A DNA stretch of 64,000 bases from Lactococcus termiticola (GCF_003116835.1 NZ_BFFO01000009.1:1-64000), one strand, 5' to 3'; positions 54,210 to 63,239 are shown, counted from the first letter of the stretch. The notes: a model not told the origin generated them from the sequence alone. Made by a program: numbers and translations.

Positions 54210-55550
54210 TTAATAAAGTTCCAAATAATTATCCAATTCCCATTGGCTGACATACTGAGCATAGCTCGCCCACTCGATGCGTTTTGCTTCTACAAAGTTC
54301 GCAAGGACGTGGCCACCGAGGGCTTCAGTGACGACTTCATCTTCTTGCAGGGCTTTGACGGCATTGTGTAGGGTAGATGGCAGGTCTGTGATGCCGTGAG
54401 CCTTCCGCTCTTCTTCAGTCATCACATAGATGTTGTCTTCAATCGCTGCAGGGGCTTCAAGCTTGCGGTTCACACCGTCAAGTCCAGCAGCAAGGAGGAC
54501 GCCCAGGGTCAAGTAAGGATTTGCTGTTGGGTCAACGGCACGGAGCTCGACCCGAGTTGATTTACCACGGCTTGCAGGTACGCGAATCAGAGGCGAGCGG
54601 TTACGACCAGCCCAGGCGATATAGACAGGGGCTTCATAGCCCGGCACCAGCCGCTTAAAGGAGTTGACGGTTGGATTGGTAATGGCTGTGAAGTTGTAGG
54701 CATGGTCAAGCAGGCCAGCAATGAAGCTGTGCGCCACATCTGACAGGCCCATGTCGCCGGCTGGGTCTTCAAAGGCGTTTTCGCCATCAGCTGTGAATAA
54801 GCTCATGTTGCAGTGCATGCCTGAGCCATTGATACCGTGAACAGGCTTGGCCATGAAGGTCGCATGGAGGCCATGCTTGCGGGCAATGGTCTTGACCACC
54901 AGCTTAAAGATTTGGATATTATCACAAGCTTTGAGGGCATCGGTGTACTTGAAGTCAATCTCGTGCTGGCCAATCGCCACTTCGTGGTGGCTGGCTTCAA
55001 CTTCAAAGCCGAGGTCAGTCAAGACATTGACAATTTCACGGCGGGTGTTGCCTGCGAGGTCAGTCGGTGCAAGGTCGAAGTAACCGCCCTTGTCGTTGAC
55101 TTCTAAAGTTGGCTCGTCTTTTTCATTGAGCTTGAAGAGGAAAAATTCTGGTTCTGGGCCAAGGTTGAAGTTGGCAAAACCTGCCTCTTCCATCTTCTTC
55201 AGATTGCGTTTCAGGACACCACGCGGGTCGCCTGCAAAGGGCTCGCCTTCTGGTGTGTAGACGTCACAGATGACACCTGCCACCTTGCCGTTTTCATCGC
55301 CCCATGGGAAGACAATCCAGGTATCCAGGTCTGGGTAGAGGTACATGTCAGATTCATTGATGCGGACAAAACCTTCGATTGATGAGCCATCAAACATCAT
55401 CTTATTTTCAAAAAGCTTGTCCAGTTGCTCATCCGTCGCTGGGACTTCAACGTTCTTGAGGGTTCCCAGGATGTCTGTGAACATGAGTCGCAAGAACTTG
55501 ATGTTTTTTTCTTTGACATCCCGGCGGATGTCTGTGGCAGTGATTGTCAT
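54210..55550 (-). CDS. glnA: Glutamine synthetase type I
   Basis: Makes glutamine from glutamate, ammonia and ATP. At 446 aa it is the GSI-alpha size, feedback-inhibited rather than adenylylated. [12 protein letters not shown], the ATP region [33 protein letters not shown] and [15 protein letters not shown] are conserved. SD AAAGGAG. Follows glnR by 22 nt. Confidence 0.97.
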   Translation of the reverse strand: MTITATDIRRDVKEKNIKFLRLMFTDILGTLKNVEVPATDEQLDKLFENKMMFDGSSIEGFVRINESDMYLYPDLDTWIVFPWGDENGKVAGVICDVYTPEGEPFAGDPRGVLKRNLKKMEEAGFANFNLGPEPEFFLFKLNEKDEPTLEVNDKGGYFDLAPTDLAGNTRREIVNVLTDLGFEVEASHHEVAIGQHEIDFKYTDALKACDNIQIFKLVVKTIARKHGLHATFMAKPVHGINGSGMHCNMSLFTADGENAFEDPAGDMGLSDVAHSFIAGLLDHAYNFTAITNPTVNSFKRLVPGYEAPVYIAWAGRNRSPLIRVPASRGKSTRVELRAVDPTANPYLTLGVLLAAGLDGVNRKLEAPAAIEDNIYVMTEEERKAHGITDLPSTLHNAVKALQEDEVVTEALGGHVLANFVEAKRIEWASYAQYVSQWELDNYLELY

Positions 55551-55572
55551 AAGGGCTCCTTTTCCTTATAGC

Positions 55573-55941
55573 CTAGAGGCGGGCTTGATTAAACTTAGTT
55601 GAGGACGTATTGCCAAAGCGGCCTTGCTGGTAAAATTCTCGCTCGAGGGCCTGATGGACCTCGCTCATCGAGAGGGTTTGCCCCTCCTGCTTCCCCTTTT
55701 TCTTTTCAAAAATCTTCTGGATGCTGGCAATATTTTTGCCTTCCTTCAGCAAATCTGAAATTTCAAAAAGGACATCAATGTCATTGAGCGAATACATCCG
55801 GCGGTTACCCTCATTTCGCTCTGGGAAGATGAGCTTGGACTCTTCATAATAGCGAATCTGCCGGGCCGTCAAATCAGTCAGCTTCATCACTGTCCCGATG
55901 GGCAGGACTGCCATCGAGCGTCGCAATTCTCTTTCTTTCAC
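55573..55941 (-). CDS. glnR: GlnR, MerR-family nitrogen regulator
   Basis: A 122-aa repressor that shuts down glnRA when glutamine is abundant. An N-terminal winged helix (VMKLTDLTARQIRYYEESKLI) ends in a variable tail that senses feedback-inhibited GlnA. Start is GTG 55941 with SD GGAGAAATT. Two GlnR operator-like sites lie upstream. Confidence 0.95.
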   Translation of the reverse strand: MKERELRRSMAVLPIGTVMKLTDLTARQIRYYEESKLIFPERNEGNRRMYSLNDIDVLFEISDLLKEGKNIASIQKIFEKKKGKQEGQTLSMSEVHQALEREFYQQGRFGNTSSTKFNQARL

Positions 55942-55954
55942 AATTTCTCCTTCA

Positions 55955-55972
55955 TGTGACCTATTTTAACGT
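55955..55972. promoter_or_regulatory. GlnR box 1 overlapping the glnR -10
   Basis: TGTGACCTATTTTAACGT fits TGTNA-N7-TNACA with one deviation and covers the -10 hexamer, so binding would block RNA polymerase. Confidence 0.65.
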
Positions 55973-55991
55973 AAATTTAGAGAGAGGTCAA
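55963..55991 (-). promoter_or_regulatory. glnRA promoter
   Basis: TTGACC (55991-55986), a 17-nt spacer and TAAAAT (55968-55963). Confidence 0.8.
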
Positions 55992-56007
55992 GAATTTAAC
56001 GAAGTTA

Positions 56008-56025
56008 TGTTAGAAGTTCTTACAT
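56008..56025. promoter_or_regulatory. GlnR box 2 upstream of the glnRA -35
   Basis: TGTTAGAAGTTCTTACAT is a full match to TGTNA-N7-TNACA. It overlaps the stop codon of the phosphatase gene. Confidence 0.85.
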
Positions 56026-56457
56026 CTCATCTAAAATCTTTTGACAAGAAGACTTAACTAGCCGATAGGTCTCCTCAAAATCGCCCGTATACCAAGGGTC
56101 TGGGACACCTGTCTCGACCAGCATCTTAATCTTGTGACTTTCAGACGCTGGGCTCATGGCCTGGAGGTCCTGGTAATTTGAACTGTCCAGGGCATAGATT
56201 TCGTCAAAATACCCGAAGTCTTCCGGCCGGATTTGAAGACTTGCTTTGCTCTGGCTGTAGGGAATCTCATACTGCTTGAAAATCCCTTGCGTGCCCTTGT
56301 GGATGGGATTGCCGTGCTCCCAGTCAGAAGTGCCACGGCTCTCGATTTCAAAATCCTCGGCACGGCCGGCTTTTTCAGCCAGGTCTTTCATGACGAACTC
56401 AGCCATGGGGCTGCGACAGATATTTCCTAAACAAACAAATAGTAGTTTCCTTTTCAT
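56020..56457 (-). CDS. Low-molecular-weight protein-tyrosine phosphatase
   Basis: 145 aa. The phosphate loop C9-LGNIC-R15-S and the general acid in VPDPWYTGD are intact. SD AGGAGAAG before ATG 56457. Streptococci commonly carry this gene next to ruvB. Odd: its first 45 bp are duplicated about 140 bp upstream, behind the ancestral-looking promoter, with a T2-like element between the two copies. Confidence 0.94.
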   Translation of the reverse strand: MKRKLLFVCLGNICRSPMAEFVMKDLAEKAGRAEDFEIESRGTSDWEHGNPIHKGTQGIFKQYEIPYSQSKASLQIRPEDFGYFDEIYALDSSNYQDLQAMSPASESHKIKMLVETGVPDPWYTGDFEETYRLVKSSCQKILDEM

Positions 56458-56490
56458 AACGCTTCTCCTAGCTTTTATATGGGACCTGAT

Positions 56491-56556
56491 TGTCGCAGAG
56501 AGGAGGCAAGCTACGCTTGCTCTATCCGCAACCTAAAGGCAGTGCCTTTAGCGACA
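56491..56556. repeat. T2-like hairpin element (copy 8) inside the ptp leader
   Basis: The hairpins GCAAGC-GTA-GCTTGC and CTAAAGGC-ACT-GCCTTTAG lie between short arms TGTCGC/GCGACA. One arm is the end of the duplicated ptp coding stretch. Confidence 0.65.
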
Positions 56557-56595
56557 GATATTGCCGAGACAGACAAAGAGTAGTTTTCTTTTCAT
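56548..56595 (-). CDS. Leaderless 15-codon mini-ORF duplicating the ptp N-terminus
   Basis: Reads MKRKLLFVCLGNICR then TAA, identical in protein to residues 1-15 of the phosphatase at 56457, but with six base differences in 45, all synonymous. ATG 56595 is exactly 6 nt after TAAAAT of an extended -10 (TGTTAAAAT), with no SD. It may be a relic of the original ptp start or a translated leader peptide. Whether it is translated is unknown. Confidence 0.6.
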   Translation of the reverse strand: MKRKLLFVCLGNICR

Positions 56596-56601
56596 ATCTA
56601 T

Positions 56602-56610
56602 ATTTTAACA
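56602..56610 (-). promoter_or_regulatory. Leaderless promoter of the ptp mini-ORF
   Basis: TGTTAAAAT, 6 nt before ATG 56595; it follows the ruvB terminator directly and is the only evident promoter for ptp. Confidence 0.65.
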
Positions 56611-56612
56611 TA

Positions 56613-56636
56613 TAAAAAAGGCCTTTCAGCCTCTCT
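56613..56636 (-). terminator. Terminator of ruvB
   Basis: AGAGAGGC-TGAAAG-GCCTTTTT (two G-T pairs) on the minus strand, immediately after the stop. Confidence 0.65.
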
Positions 56637-56638
56637 TT

Positions 56639-57643
56639 TTACAAGTTTTCTGGTAGCGGATAACCCAGGTGCTCATAGGCCTTGGCCGTCGCCTTCCGTC
56701 CCTGCTTGGTCCGGATAATGAAGCCTCTTTGAATCAGGTAGGGCTCATACATATCCTCAACCGTCTCCTGGTCTTCAGCGATGTTGACAGCAAGCGTACC
56801 GAGGCCGACAGGGCCTCCCTGATACATGTCAATCATGGTCTTGAGAATCTTCTGGTCGACATAGTCCAGGCCTTCATTATCGACATCTAGCATGTTCAGG
56901 GCCTTGTCTGTGATGGTCCGGTCAACCTGGCCGTCGCCCATGATTTGGGCAAAGTCACGGACACGCTTGAGGAGTCGGTTAGCGATACGAGGCGTTCCCC
57001 GGCTTCTGAGGGCAATCTCAAGAGCCGCCTCATCAGCGACCTCAACCTCAAAAATCTCAGCCGTCCGCTTGACAATCTCCTCCAGGTCTTTTTCTGCATA
57101 ATACTCCATGTGGGCAGAAATCCCGAAGCGGGCCCGCAGAGGATTTGACAGCATGCCAGCCCGGGTCGTCGCCCCAACCAGCGTAAAGGGCGGCAGGTCC
57201 AGATGGACGCTGCGAGAGCCGTCGCCCGAACCAATCATAATGTCAATGTAGAAGTCCTCCATGGCAGAATAAAGGATTTCCTCCACAGCCATCGGCATCC
57301 GGTGGATTTCATCGATAAAGAGGACGTCGCCCGGCGTCAGCTCGTTGAGGATGGCCACCAGGTCGCCCGGCTTTTCAATGGCCGGACCGCTCGTCTGCTT
57401 GAGGCCTACGCCTAATTCATTGGCAATGACAAAGGCCATGGTCGTCTTACCAAGACCAGGAGGGCCAAAGAGGAGGACGTGGTCCAGGACCTCTTCACGC
57501 ATCTTTGCTGCCTTGATAAAAATCTCAAGCTGGCCCTTGACCTTTTCCTGGCCGATATATTGGCTGAGGTATTGGGGGCGGAGGGACTTTTCTAGGAGGG
57601 CTTCTTCTGGTGTGGTGCTTTCTTGGGATAGGTTCTCGTTCAT
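56639..57643 (-). CDS. ruvB: Holliday junction branch-migration helicase RuvB
   Basis: AAA+ motor of RuvAB. 334 aa. Walker A GPPGLGKT (60-67), Walker B LFIDEIHR, sensor [18 protein letters not shown] and a C-terminal winged helix ending [18 protein letters not shown] 57643 follows the -10 TATAAT by 7 nt with no SD, so it appears leaderless. Confidence 0.97.
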   Translation of the reverse strand: MNENLSQESTTPEEALLEKSLRPQYLSQYIGQEKVKGQLEIFIKAAKMREEVLDHVLLFGPPGLGKTTMAFVIANELGVGLKQTSGPAIEKPGDLVAILNELTPGDVLFIDEIHRMPMAVEEILYSAMEDFYIDIMIGSGDGSRSVHLDLPPFTLVGATTRAGMLSNPLRARFGISAHMEYYAEKDLEEIVKRTAEIFEVEVADEAALEIALRSRGTPRIANRLLKRVRDFAQIMGDGQVDRTITDKALNMLDVDNEGLDYVDQKILKTMIDMYQGGPVGLGTLAVNIAEDQETVEDMYEPYLIQRGFIIRTKQGRKATAKAYEHLGYPLPENL

Positions 57644-57650
57644 TAGTACT

Positions 57651-57659
57651 ATTATAGCA
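57651..57659 (-). promoter_or_regulatory. Leaderless promoter of ruvB
   Basis: TGCTATAAT; 7 nt (AGTACTA) separate it from the ATG, leaving a predicted 5' leader of 0-1 nt. Confidence 0.65.
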
Positions 57660-57724
57660 TAGACTTAGGAGGGCTGTATTTTAGTGATTCTCTCAGTATT
57701 TGAAGCAAGAAAACTACCGACCTT

Positions 57725-58108
57725 TCAAAGCAGCCTCCCAGACTCCGTCACCTCAATCCCTTCAAGCCTCAGCAACCTCGCCTGTTCTGCCCCTGCAGCT
57801 CCCGTTAAGGCAATCCGCCGATCAGCCTTAACAATCCGCCACCAGGGCAGTTCGTACTTCTCCGACAAGCCATGCAGGACCCGGGCTACCTGCCTGGCTC
57901 CATTGACAAGTCCAGCCTTAGAGCCAACGTCCTTATAGCTCGTGGCCGTCCCGTAAGGCACGTCTGCAATGACAGCCAAGATCTGCTTGGTCACAGGCTT
58001 CAGCCCATCAAATTCAGCTTTTAGCTCAGGGCTCAGGCCCGCCCGAAAATCCTCATAGGATAGGTCCGTCGCGACCAGGACAAAGTCATCAAAATCATTT
58101 TCTACCAT
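57725..58108 (-). CDS. Alkyltransferase-like protein (ATL)
   Basis: 127 aa with the MGMT C-terminal fold: VPYGTATSYKDVG, ARQVARVLHG. The methyl-accepting Cys of PCHRV is replaced (PWWRI, residues 88-92), as in ATL proteins, which bind O6-alkylguanine and pass it to nucleotide excision repair without repairing it. Its start overlaps the pepO stop by 7 nt, so it is co-translated with pepO. Confidence 0.88.
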   Translation of the reverse strand: MVENDFDDFVLVATDLSYEDFRAGLSPELKAEFDGLKPVTKQILAVIADVPYGTATSYKDVGSKAGLVNGARQVARVLHGLSEKYELPWWRIVKADRRIALTGAAGAEQARLLRLEGIEVTESGRLL

Positions 58109-59991
58109 ATTTTCACACGGTCTTCTTCAGCCCGCCACATGCCGTCGCCAGGCTTGATGTCAAAGGCTTCAAAGAAGTCTTCCAGATTGGTTGGTGGAAC
58201 ATTGGCCCGGAGCTTGCCTGGGGCGTGGACATCGGAAGAGAGAAGCATCTGCTGGTATTCTGTGCTGGCCTTGATTCGCCAGATTTCTGCCCATTGCTTG
58301 AAAAATTCCTCGGCTGAGTAATCCGGCTCTAGCTTAGCTGCAGTCAGAGCTGCCGTGATGCCGCCCTGGTCGGCGATGTTTTCAGAGACGATGAGCCGGC
58401 CGTTAGCCTTACCGGCCTCAGTTTCCAGGCCGTCAAACTCAGCAATCATCTCCTCTTGCTTTTTCTCAAAGGCAGTGTAGTCTTCATCTGTCCACCATTT
58501 ATTAAGATTTCCGAATTTATCAAACTGAGCCCCGTTATTGTCAAAGGCATGGCTGATTTCATGGGCAATCACGGCCCCGATACCCCCATAGTTTTGGCTG
58601 GCGGTCTGCTTTTGATTGTCATAAAATGGAGCCTGCAAGATTGCTGCCGGAAAGACAATCGTGTTGCTGTCAGGGCTGTAGTAGGCATTGACCATGTGGG
58701 CCGGCATGTGCCATTCTGTCTTGTCGACTTCTTCTGAGAACTTCTCATAATGACGAGCCGTCAGGATTTCATCAAATTTTACGGCATTTTCATAAAGGCT
58801 CTGGTCGGCGTCAACGACAAGCTTGCTCAAGACCTTTGGCAACTTGTCAGGATAGCCAATCATCGGGGTGATGGCATCCAGCTTTTCAACCGCCTGCTCA
58901 GCCGTCGCCTGGCTCAGCCAGTCATTGGACAAAAGTCGGCTCTGGTAGACCTTGATCATGACCTCAACCATCCGCTTGACATCGGCCTTGGCCGCCTCAC
59001 CAAAGTATTTCTTACCATAATAAAGGCCAATAACCTGGCTAAAGTAGCCCTCGGTCACGTCTAGCTGGTGTTTTTCCTGATTGCGAGCCTCAGCCACATT
59101 TTGCAGGAAGCGTCCGTAGGCCCCGCCCAAAATCCTGACTTCTTCAGAAAGGTAGCCGGTTGCCTTGCGGGCAATCTTAGTCAGCATCCAGGCCTTGATC
59201 AGCTCCCAGTTTTCAGGGGCAATCAGGCGGTCAAAGCTCTCATAAAAGCGATTTTCAAAGACGATAATCTGCTCTGGCAACCGGCCGAGCAGACTCTCCA
59301 CAAAAGCCTTCACATCAATGTTTGTGACCTGAGTCGCAAAGTCTTCCACAGCAATCGGATTGTAGAGCTCGGCATATTTTGCCCACTCCTCAGAGCTGTT
59401 GGCCGACTCGACCAGGAGGCCATCAAAGGCGACCGCCTGATCAGCCAGTTTTTCAGCATCAGCCATGCCAAATGTTGCCAGCAACTCTGCTGTATTCTTC
59501 GCCCAAAAATCAAGCAACTCCTGCTTTCTTGGATGGTCTTCTCCATAATAAGTCTTGTCAGGCAAGAGTAGGCCAGGTCCTGTAAAGCCTAGGGCATAGT
59601 GGACCGCATCCTTCATATCCGCCTGGACACCAAAAGAGAAGGGCAGGGAAGCCTGACTGTGCAGGGCAATATCTGCCAACGAGTCCTTAAAGTCCTCAAA
59701 AGTCGCCAAGCTAGCAATCTTGTCCAGCTCTTTTTTGACGGCAGAAAAATCATCAGCATTTCTCGTCGTCCAGTCGCCCGCCTTTTTATAGAAGGCAATC
59801 GCCTGGGTCAGCTCAGGGCTCTCCTGCTCTGAAAGCTCGCTCAAGGCCTTCATATCAGCCGCCAGGCGTTTTTCATTTTCAATCACCAGCTCATCAAAGG
59901 CTGCAATCCGGGGCCGGTCGCTTGGAATCTCAGTCTTGGCCAGCCATTCTGCATTGACTGCCTCAAATAAGTCATCTTGTATTCTTGTCAT
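58102..59991 (-). CDS. pepO: M13-family endopeptidase PepO
   Basis: A zinc oligopeptidase, 629 aa, no signal peptide. HEISH in VIAHEISHAFDNNG and the second zinc ligand in ENIADQGG are intact. Start ATG 59991 with SD AAGGAGG; an earlier in-frame ATG would be within the promoter region. In lactic acid bacteria PepO degrades casein-type peptides. Confidence 0.95.
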   Translation of the reverse strand: MTRIQDDLFEAVNAEWLAKTEIPSDRPRIAAFDELVIENEKRLAADMKALSELSEQESPELTQAIAFYKKAGDWTTRNADDFSAVKKELDKIASLATFEDFKDSLADIALHSQASLPFSFGVQADMKDAVHYALGFTGPGLLLPDKTYYGEDHPRKQELLDFWAKNTAELLATFGMADAEKLADQAVAFDGLLVESANSSEEWAKYAELYNPIAVEDFATQVTNIDVKAFVESLLGRLPEQIIVFENRFYESFDRLIAPENWELIKAWMLTKIARKATGYLSEEVRILGGAYGRFLQNVAEARNQEKHQLDVTEGYFSQVIGLYYGKKYFGEAAKADVKRMVEVMIKVYQSRLLSNDWLSQATAEQAVEKLDAITPMIGYPDKLPKVLSKLVVDADQSLYENAVKFDEILTARHYEKFSEEVDKTEWHMPAHMVNAYYSPDSNTIVFPAAILQAPFYDNQKQTASQNYGGIGAVIAHEISHAFDNNGAQFDKFGNLNKWWTDEDYTAFEKKQEEMIAEFDGLETEAGKANGRLIVSENIADQGGITAALTAAKLEPDYSAEEFFKQWAEIWRIKASTEYQQMLLSSDVHAPGKLRANVPPTNLEDFFEAFDIKPGDGMWRAEEDRVKIW

Positions 59992-60015
59992 AGATGCCTC
60001 CTTTTCTTTATTAAT

Positions 60016-60024
60016 ATTATAGCA
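60016..60024 (-). promoter_or_regulatory. pepO promoter (-10)
   Basis: TGCTATAAT, extended -10, 24 nt before the ATG with an SD between. Confidence 0.6.
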
Positions 60025-60165
60025 CAGGCCCCGCCTAGAGCGAAAAGTGAACCTTTCTGTGAATTTCACAGAACTTTACCAGGAAAAGTAACTGTTGCGA
60101 CAGCCAAATTTTCTTATACTAGTCTTGTAAATAAAAAAGCAAAATATAGAAAGGTGATTCAAAAA

Positions 60166-60897
60166 ATGAAAAAGAAATCACTCCTTACTTCCATCGCAGT
60201 CGCTGCAGCTGCTGTCCTCGTCCTCGCTGGCTGTAGTGCCAAGTCTGACAACAAGACAGCAAGCAGTTCTTCATCTTCAGCAAAGACTGAAATGATGTCT
60301 AGCACTTCTATGAGCGGGACTTTCGCTGGCATGAACGGCAAAAACGTCTCAGGTAACGTTACTGTCGAAAACGGCGAAATCAAGCTCAGCAACTTCAAGA
60401 CCGACGAAGGCCCTGACCTCCACGTCTACCTGGCTAAAGACGGCGACGTCAAATCCGGTGCTGTTGATGCTAAAATCGACCTCAAGGCTGAAAACCAGAC
60501 CATCAAGATCCCTGAAGGCGTTGACGCTTCTAAATATAACTCTGTTCTGATCTACTGTGACAAGGCCCACGTGACCTTCGGCGAAGCTAAATTGACAAGT
60601 CAAATGCTTAAAGGTTCATTCACAGGTATGAACGACAAGAAGGTCTCAGGAACTGTCACTGTTGCTAACAACAAGATCACGCTTGACAACTTCAAGACAG
60701 ATGAAGGCCCAGACCTCCACATCTACCTGGCTAAAGACGGCGACGTCAAATCTGGTATCATCGATGCTAAAATCAGCCTGACTGAAGGTAAGCAAGAATT
60801 TGACATCCCAGCAGGTACTGACCTCTCTAAATACAACTCTGTATTGATTTACTGCGACAAGGCTCATGTGACATTTGGCGAAGCTAAATTGGCATAA
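60166..60897 (+). CDS. Lipoprotein with two tandem DM13-like domains
   Basis: 243 aa. Signal peptide with lipobox LVLAGC (Cys 23), a Ser-rich linker, then two copies of about 97 residues (from about 50 and 148). Each has G-x-F-x-G-M-N, NFKTDEGPDLHVYL and SVLIYCDKAHVTFGEAKL, matching the DM13 domain, which elsewhere has a conserved Cys and is proposed to take part in redox. The two copies are about 70% alike. SD AAAGGTG. High use of AAC, GAC and CTC codons suggests strong expression. A DoxX-family gene follows. Confidence 0.82.
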   Translation: MKKKSLLTSIAVAAAAVLVLAGCSAKSDNKTASSSSSSAKTEMMSSTSMSGTFAGMNGKNVSGNVTVENGEIKLSNFKTDEGPDLHVYLAKDGDVKSGAVDAKIDLKAENQTIKIPEGVDASKYNSVLIYCDKAHVTFGEAKLTSQMLKGSFTGMNDKKVSGTVTVANNKITLDNFKTDEGPDLHIYLAKDGDVKSGIIDAKISLTEGKQEFDIPAGTDLSKYNSVLIYCDKAHVTFGEAKLA

Positions 60898-60910
60898 GCC
60901 CCTACTTTAT

Positions 60911-60953
60911 AATAAGCCCTCTTGCGTTATGATACGAGAGGACTTATTTTTTC
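60911..60953 (+). terminator. Terminator after the DM13 lipoprotein gene
   Basis: AATAAG-C-CCTCT...AGAGG-A-CTTATT followed by TTTT. It lies between this gene and doxX, so the latter is probably at lower level or separately transcribed. Confidence 0.75.
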
Positions 60954-60989
60954 TAAAGATAAGCTTTTATAAAATGGAGGAAAATTTTA

Positions 60990-61478
60990 ATGGAAAAAAT
61001 GTCTCAAAATATCTGGAGCGAGCGAATCCTGCCGATTATCGTCGTCATTGGTCGCATGCTCCTCGGTGCAGAATGGATTCACCAGGCCATCCTGAAGCTC
61101 CAGCCAGGCTCTGGCTTCTCACTCGACGGCTTGGGCCCAAGTGTCGCCATGACCGCCGGCATCCCAGAATGGTACAAGGCCTTCTTTGAAGGCTTCGTCG
61201 TTCCAAACACCCAGCTCTTCAACGTCATCATTCCTTGGGGAGAGCTCCTGATTGGCCTGGGCCTCTTCTTCGGCGTCCTCTCACTGCCCGCCCTGATTGC
61301 CAGCTTCTTCATGCTCGGCAACTACTGGTGGTCTGACATGGTCTATATTTATCCTATCCTCATGCTGGCCGGCATTGCTATCCTCTTCTTTAATAAATTT
61401 GATAAGTTTCGTGGCAGTCGCCTGCTCAAGTTTGTCAATAAGAATTGGGGGGATTGGACTCAGAGTCGTTGGTTATAG
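60990..61478 (+). CDS. DoxX-family membrane protein
   Basis: 162 aa, four membrane helices. IGRMLLGAEWIHQAILKL, PWGELLIGLGLFFGVLSLPALI and LGNYWWSDM fit DoxX (subunit of terminal quinol oxidases in archaea; redox roles in bacteria). SD GGAGG. It lies behind a DM13 lipoprotein gene, so an extracytoplasmic redox pair is conceivable. Confidence 0.82.
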   Translation: MEKMSQNIWSERILPIIVVIGRMLLGAEWIHQAILKLQPGSGFSLDGLGPSVAMTAGIPEWYKAFFEGFVVPNTQLFNVIIPWGELLIGLGLFFGVLSLPALIASFFMLGNYWWSDMVYIYPILMLAGIAILFFNKFDKFRGSRLLKFVNKNWGDWTQSRWL

Positions 61479-61479
61479 A

Positions 61480-61512
61480 AAAAAAGCTGATTGCAAGGTC
61501 AGCTTTTTTTAT
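61480..61512. terminator. Bidirectional terminator doxX / flippase
   Basis: AAAAAGCTGA-TTGCAAGG-TCAGCTTTTT with T-runs on both sides. Confidence 0.85.
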
Positions 61513-61525
61513 TATGCTCAATTTC

Positions 61526-63208
61526 TTAAATCCGTAAACGTCTGCGAAGACTGGTACCACGAGTCCCCAGCAGTTTTTCAAGCAGACCAAGCTTGGCTGC
61601 CATCCAGATGTAGGCGAAGAAGCCGACACCACCTGCAATAAAGACTTCAAGAATGGCCTTGAGACGGCCTGGCCCAAGTGGCATGAGGATGAGGCTCAAG
61701 ATGCCTTCAAGGACCAGCGTAATGATCATCATGATGGCTGTCAAAATAGCGATTCCTGTGATACCTCGCATGGTTCCTTTTACCCGGAAGCCTGTGACCT
61801 GATGGATCTTGCGGACGATGATCCAACAACCGAAGATGAAGGCGATGGTGGTGGCTGTGAGTGGGCCGTAGGTCTTGAAGATTAAAATCATTGGGACTTG
61901 GAGGACCAACTTCACAAGGAGGGTATAAATAAAGTACTTGAGGGCCACCCGCGAATAATGGAGGGCCTGTAAGATTGGGGCGACCATCGTATAGAGGGCC
62001 AAAAGCAAACTCTGAATCACTGCAAAGATAAAGAGGGCCAACTGCAAGTGATTAGGCACATTGTAAAATAGCGTATAAATCGGTCTTGCCAAGAGGACCA
62101 TCCCCATAATTGCCGGCAACATAAAGGCCACAAAGAGCTGGAAATCATAGGAAATCAGGTGTGAGGTTTCCTTGTAGTTCTTCTTGACGAAGTTGCTGGT
62201 AATCAAGGGCAGGGCCACAGCCCCCAGCGTCATTGCCTCTCCAATCAAAATCATGGTTAACTTGTCTGTATTTGCAGAGAAGTAGGCAAAGAAGACCTGG
62301 AGCTCTTGATTAGAATAATTGGTCACCATGTGCATGACATTGCTGAAGGTCACCTGGTCGATGATCTTGAAAATCTGGATGGCAGAGCCGATGACCACGA
62401 AGGGAATGGCCTGCCAGAGGGTTTGGGTCAGCATGCGACCGGCACGGATTTTGCTCTTGGTTGGCCCAGGATTTATGAGTTTGCCAAGAAGCTTGTTTTT
62501 AACCAAGAACCAGCCCAGGACAATGCAGGAGCCTAACATCCCAATAAAGGCTGCTGTCGTCGACTGGGTCACGGCCTCAATCCAGTTGCCACCTGAAAGC
62601 CCAATTTTCATAATCATGAAGGTGAAGGTCAACATCCAGATAACCCGGACGACCTGCTCATAAATCTGACTGAGGGCAATGGGTTTCATGTCATTGAGGC
62701 CCTGGAAGAAGCCTCGAATGACTGACATGGCAGGGAAAATCAGGATGGACAGCGAGAGGGACCGCATGACGGGAATCAGCTCGTCGCCACCACCGGAAAC
62801 ATCGGCAATCCATGGCGAGGCCAGATACATGACAATCGCAAAGGCCAGGCCCAAGCCTAGCATGAAGAGAAAGGTATGACGAATCAGGCGGAAGCTCTGA
62901 TTTTCATCGTCCATGGCATTAAAATGGGCAACCTCACGAGAAATAGCAACCGGAATCCCCGCCGTAGAAATCAAAAGAAAGAGGGCGTAGATATTGTAAC
63001 CCATCGAAAAGAGGGCATTGGCCTGGGCATCATGCGTCCCCATCCAGGCGTACCAAGGGATGATGTAAATCGCTCCCAGGAGCCTCGAGAGGATATCAGC
63101 CAGCGTGAACCACATGGTTCCCCGCATCATCGTATCCTGCTGGGCACGGGTATTTTCTTTGAGCTGCTCTTTTTGCGTGAGCTCTGGCTCAGTGGTCGTT
63201 TTTTCCAT
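61526..63208 (-). CDS. MurJ/YtgP-type lipid-linked precursor flippase
   Basis: A 560-aa protein with about 14 membrane helices, MOP exporter superfamily. GTMWFTLADILSRLLGAIYI, TAGIPVAISREVA and IRGFFQGLNDMKP are typical of YtgP/SpoVB-type proteins; the streptococcal YtgP acts as lipid II flippase. It is divergent from murE across 37 bp. ATG 63208 is 6 nt after TATAAT without an SD, so leaderless. Confidence 0.9.
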   Translation of the reverse strand: MEKTTTEPELTQKEQLKENTRAQQDTMMRGTMWFTLADILSRLLGAIYIIPWYAWMGTHDAQANALFSMGYNIYALFLLISTAGIPVAISREVAHFNAMDDENQSFRLIRHTFLFMLGLGLAFAIVMYLASPWIADVSGGGDELIPVMRSLSLSILIFPAMSVIRGFFQGLNDMKPIALSQIYEQVVRVIWMLTFTFMIMKIGLSGGNWIEAVTQSTTAAFIGMLGSCIVLGWFLVKNKLLGKLINPGPTKSKIRAGRMLTQTLWQAIPFVVIGSAIQIFKIIDQVTFSNVMHMVTNYSNQELQVFFAYFSANTDKLTMILIGEAMTLGAVALPLITSNFVKKNYKETSHLISYDFQLFVAFMLPAIMGMVLLARPIYTLFYNVPNHLQLALFIFAVIQSLLLALYTMVAPILQALHYSRVALKYFIYTLLVKLVLQVPMILIFKTYGPLTATTIAFIFGCWIIVRKIHQVTGFRVKGTMRGITGIAILTAIMMIITLVLEGILSLILMPLGPGRLKAILEVFIAGGVGFFAYIWMAAKLGLLEKLLGTRGTSLRRRLRI

Positions 63209-63210
63209 GA

Positions 63211-63239
63211 TTACATTATAGCAAAAAAAAAGCTATAAT
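63211..63239 (+). promoter_or_regulatory. Leaderless promoter of murE
   Basis: TTACAT (63211-63216), a 17-nt spacer and TATAAT (63234-63239), then 6 nt and ATG 63246. Its -35 overlaps the -10 of the flippase promoter. Confidence 0.65.
63215..63223 (-). promoter_or_regulatory. Leaderless promoter of the flippase gene
   Basis: TGCTATAAT on the minus strand, 6 nt (GTAATC) before ATG 63208. Confidence 0.7.
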
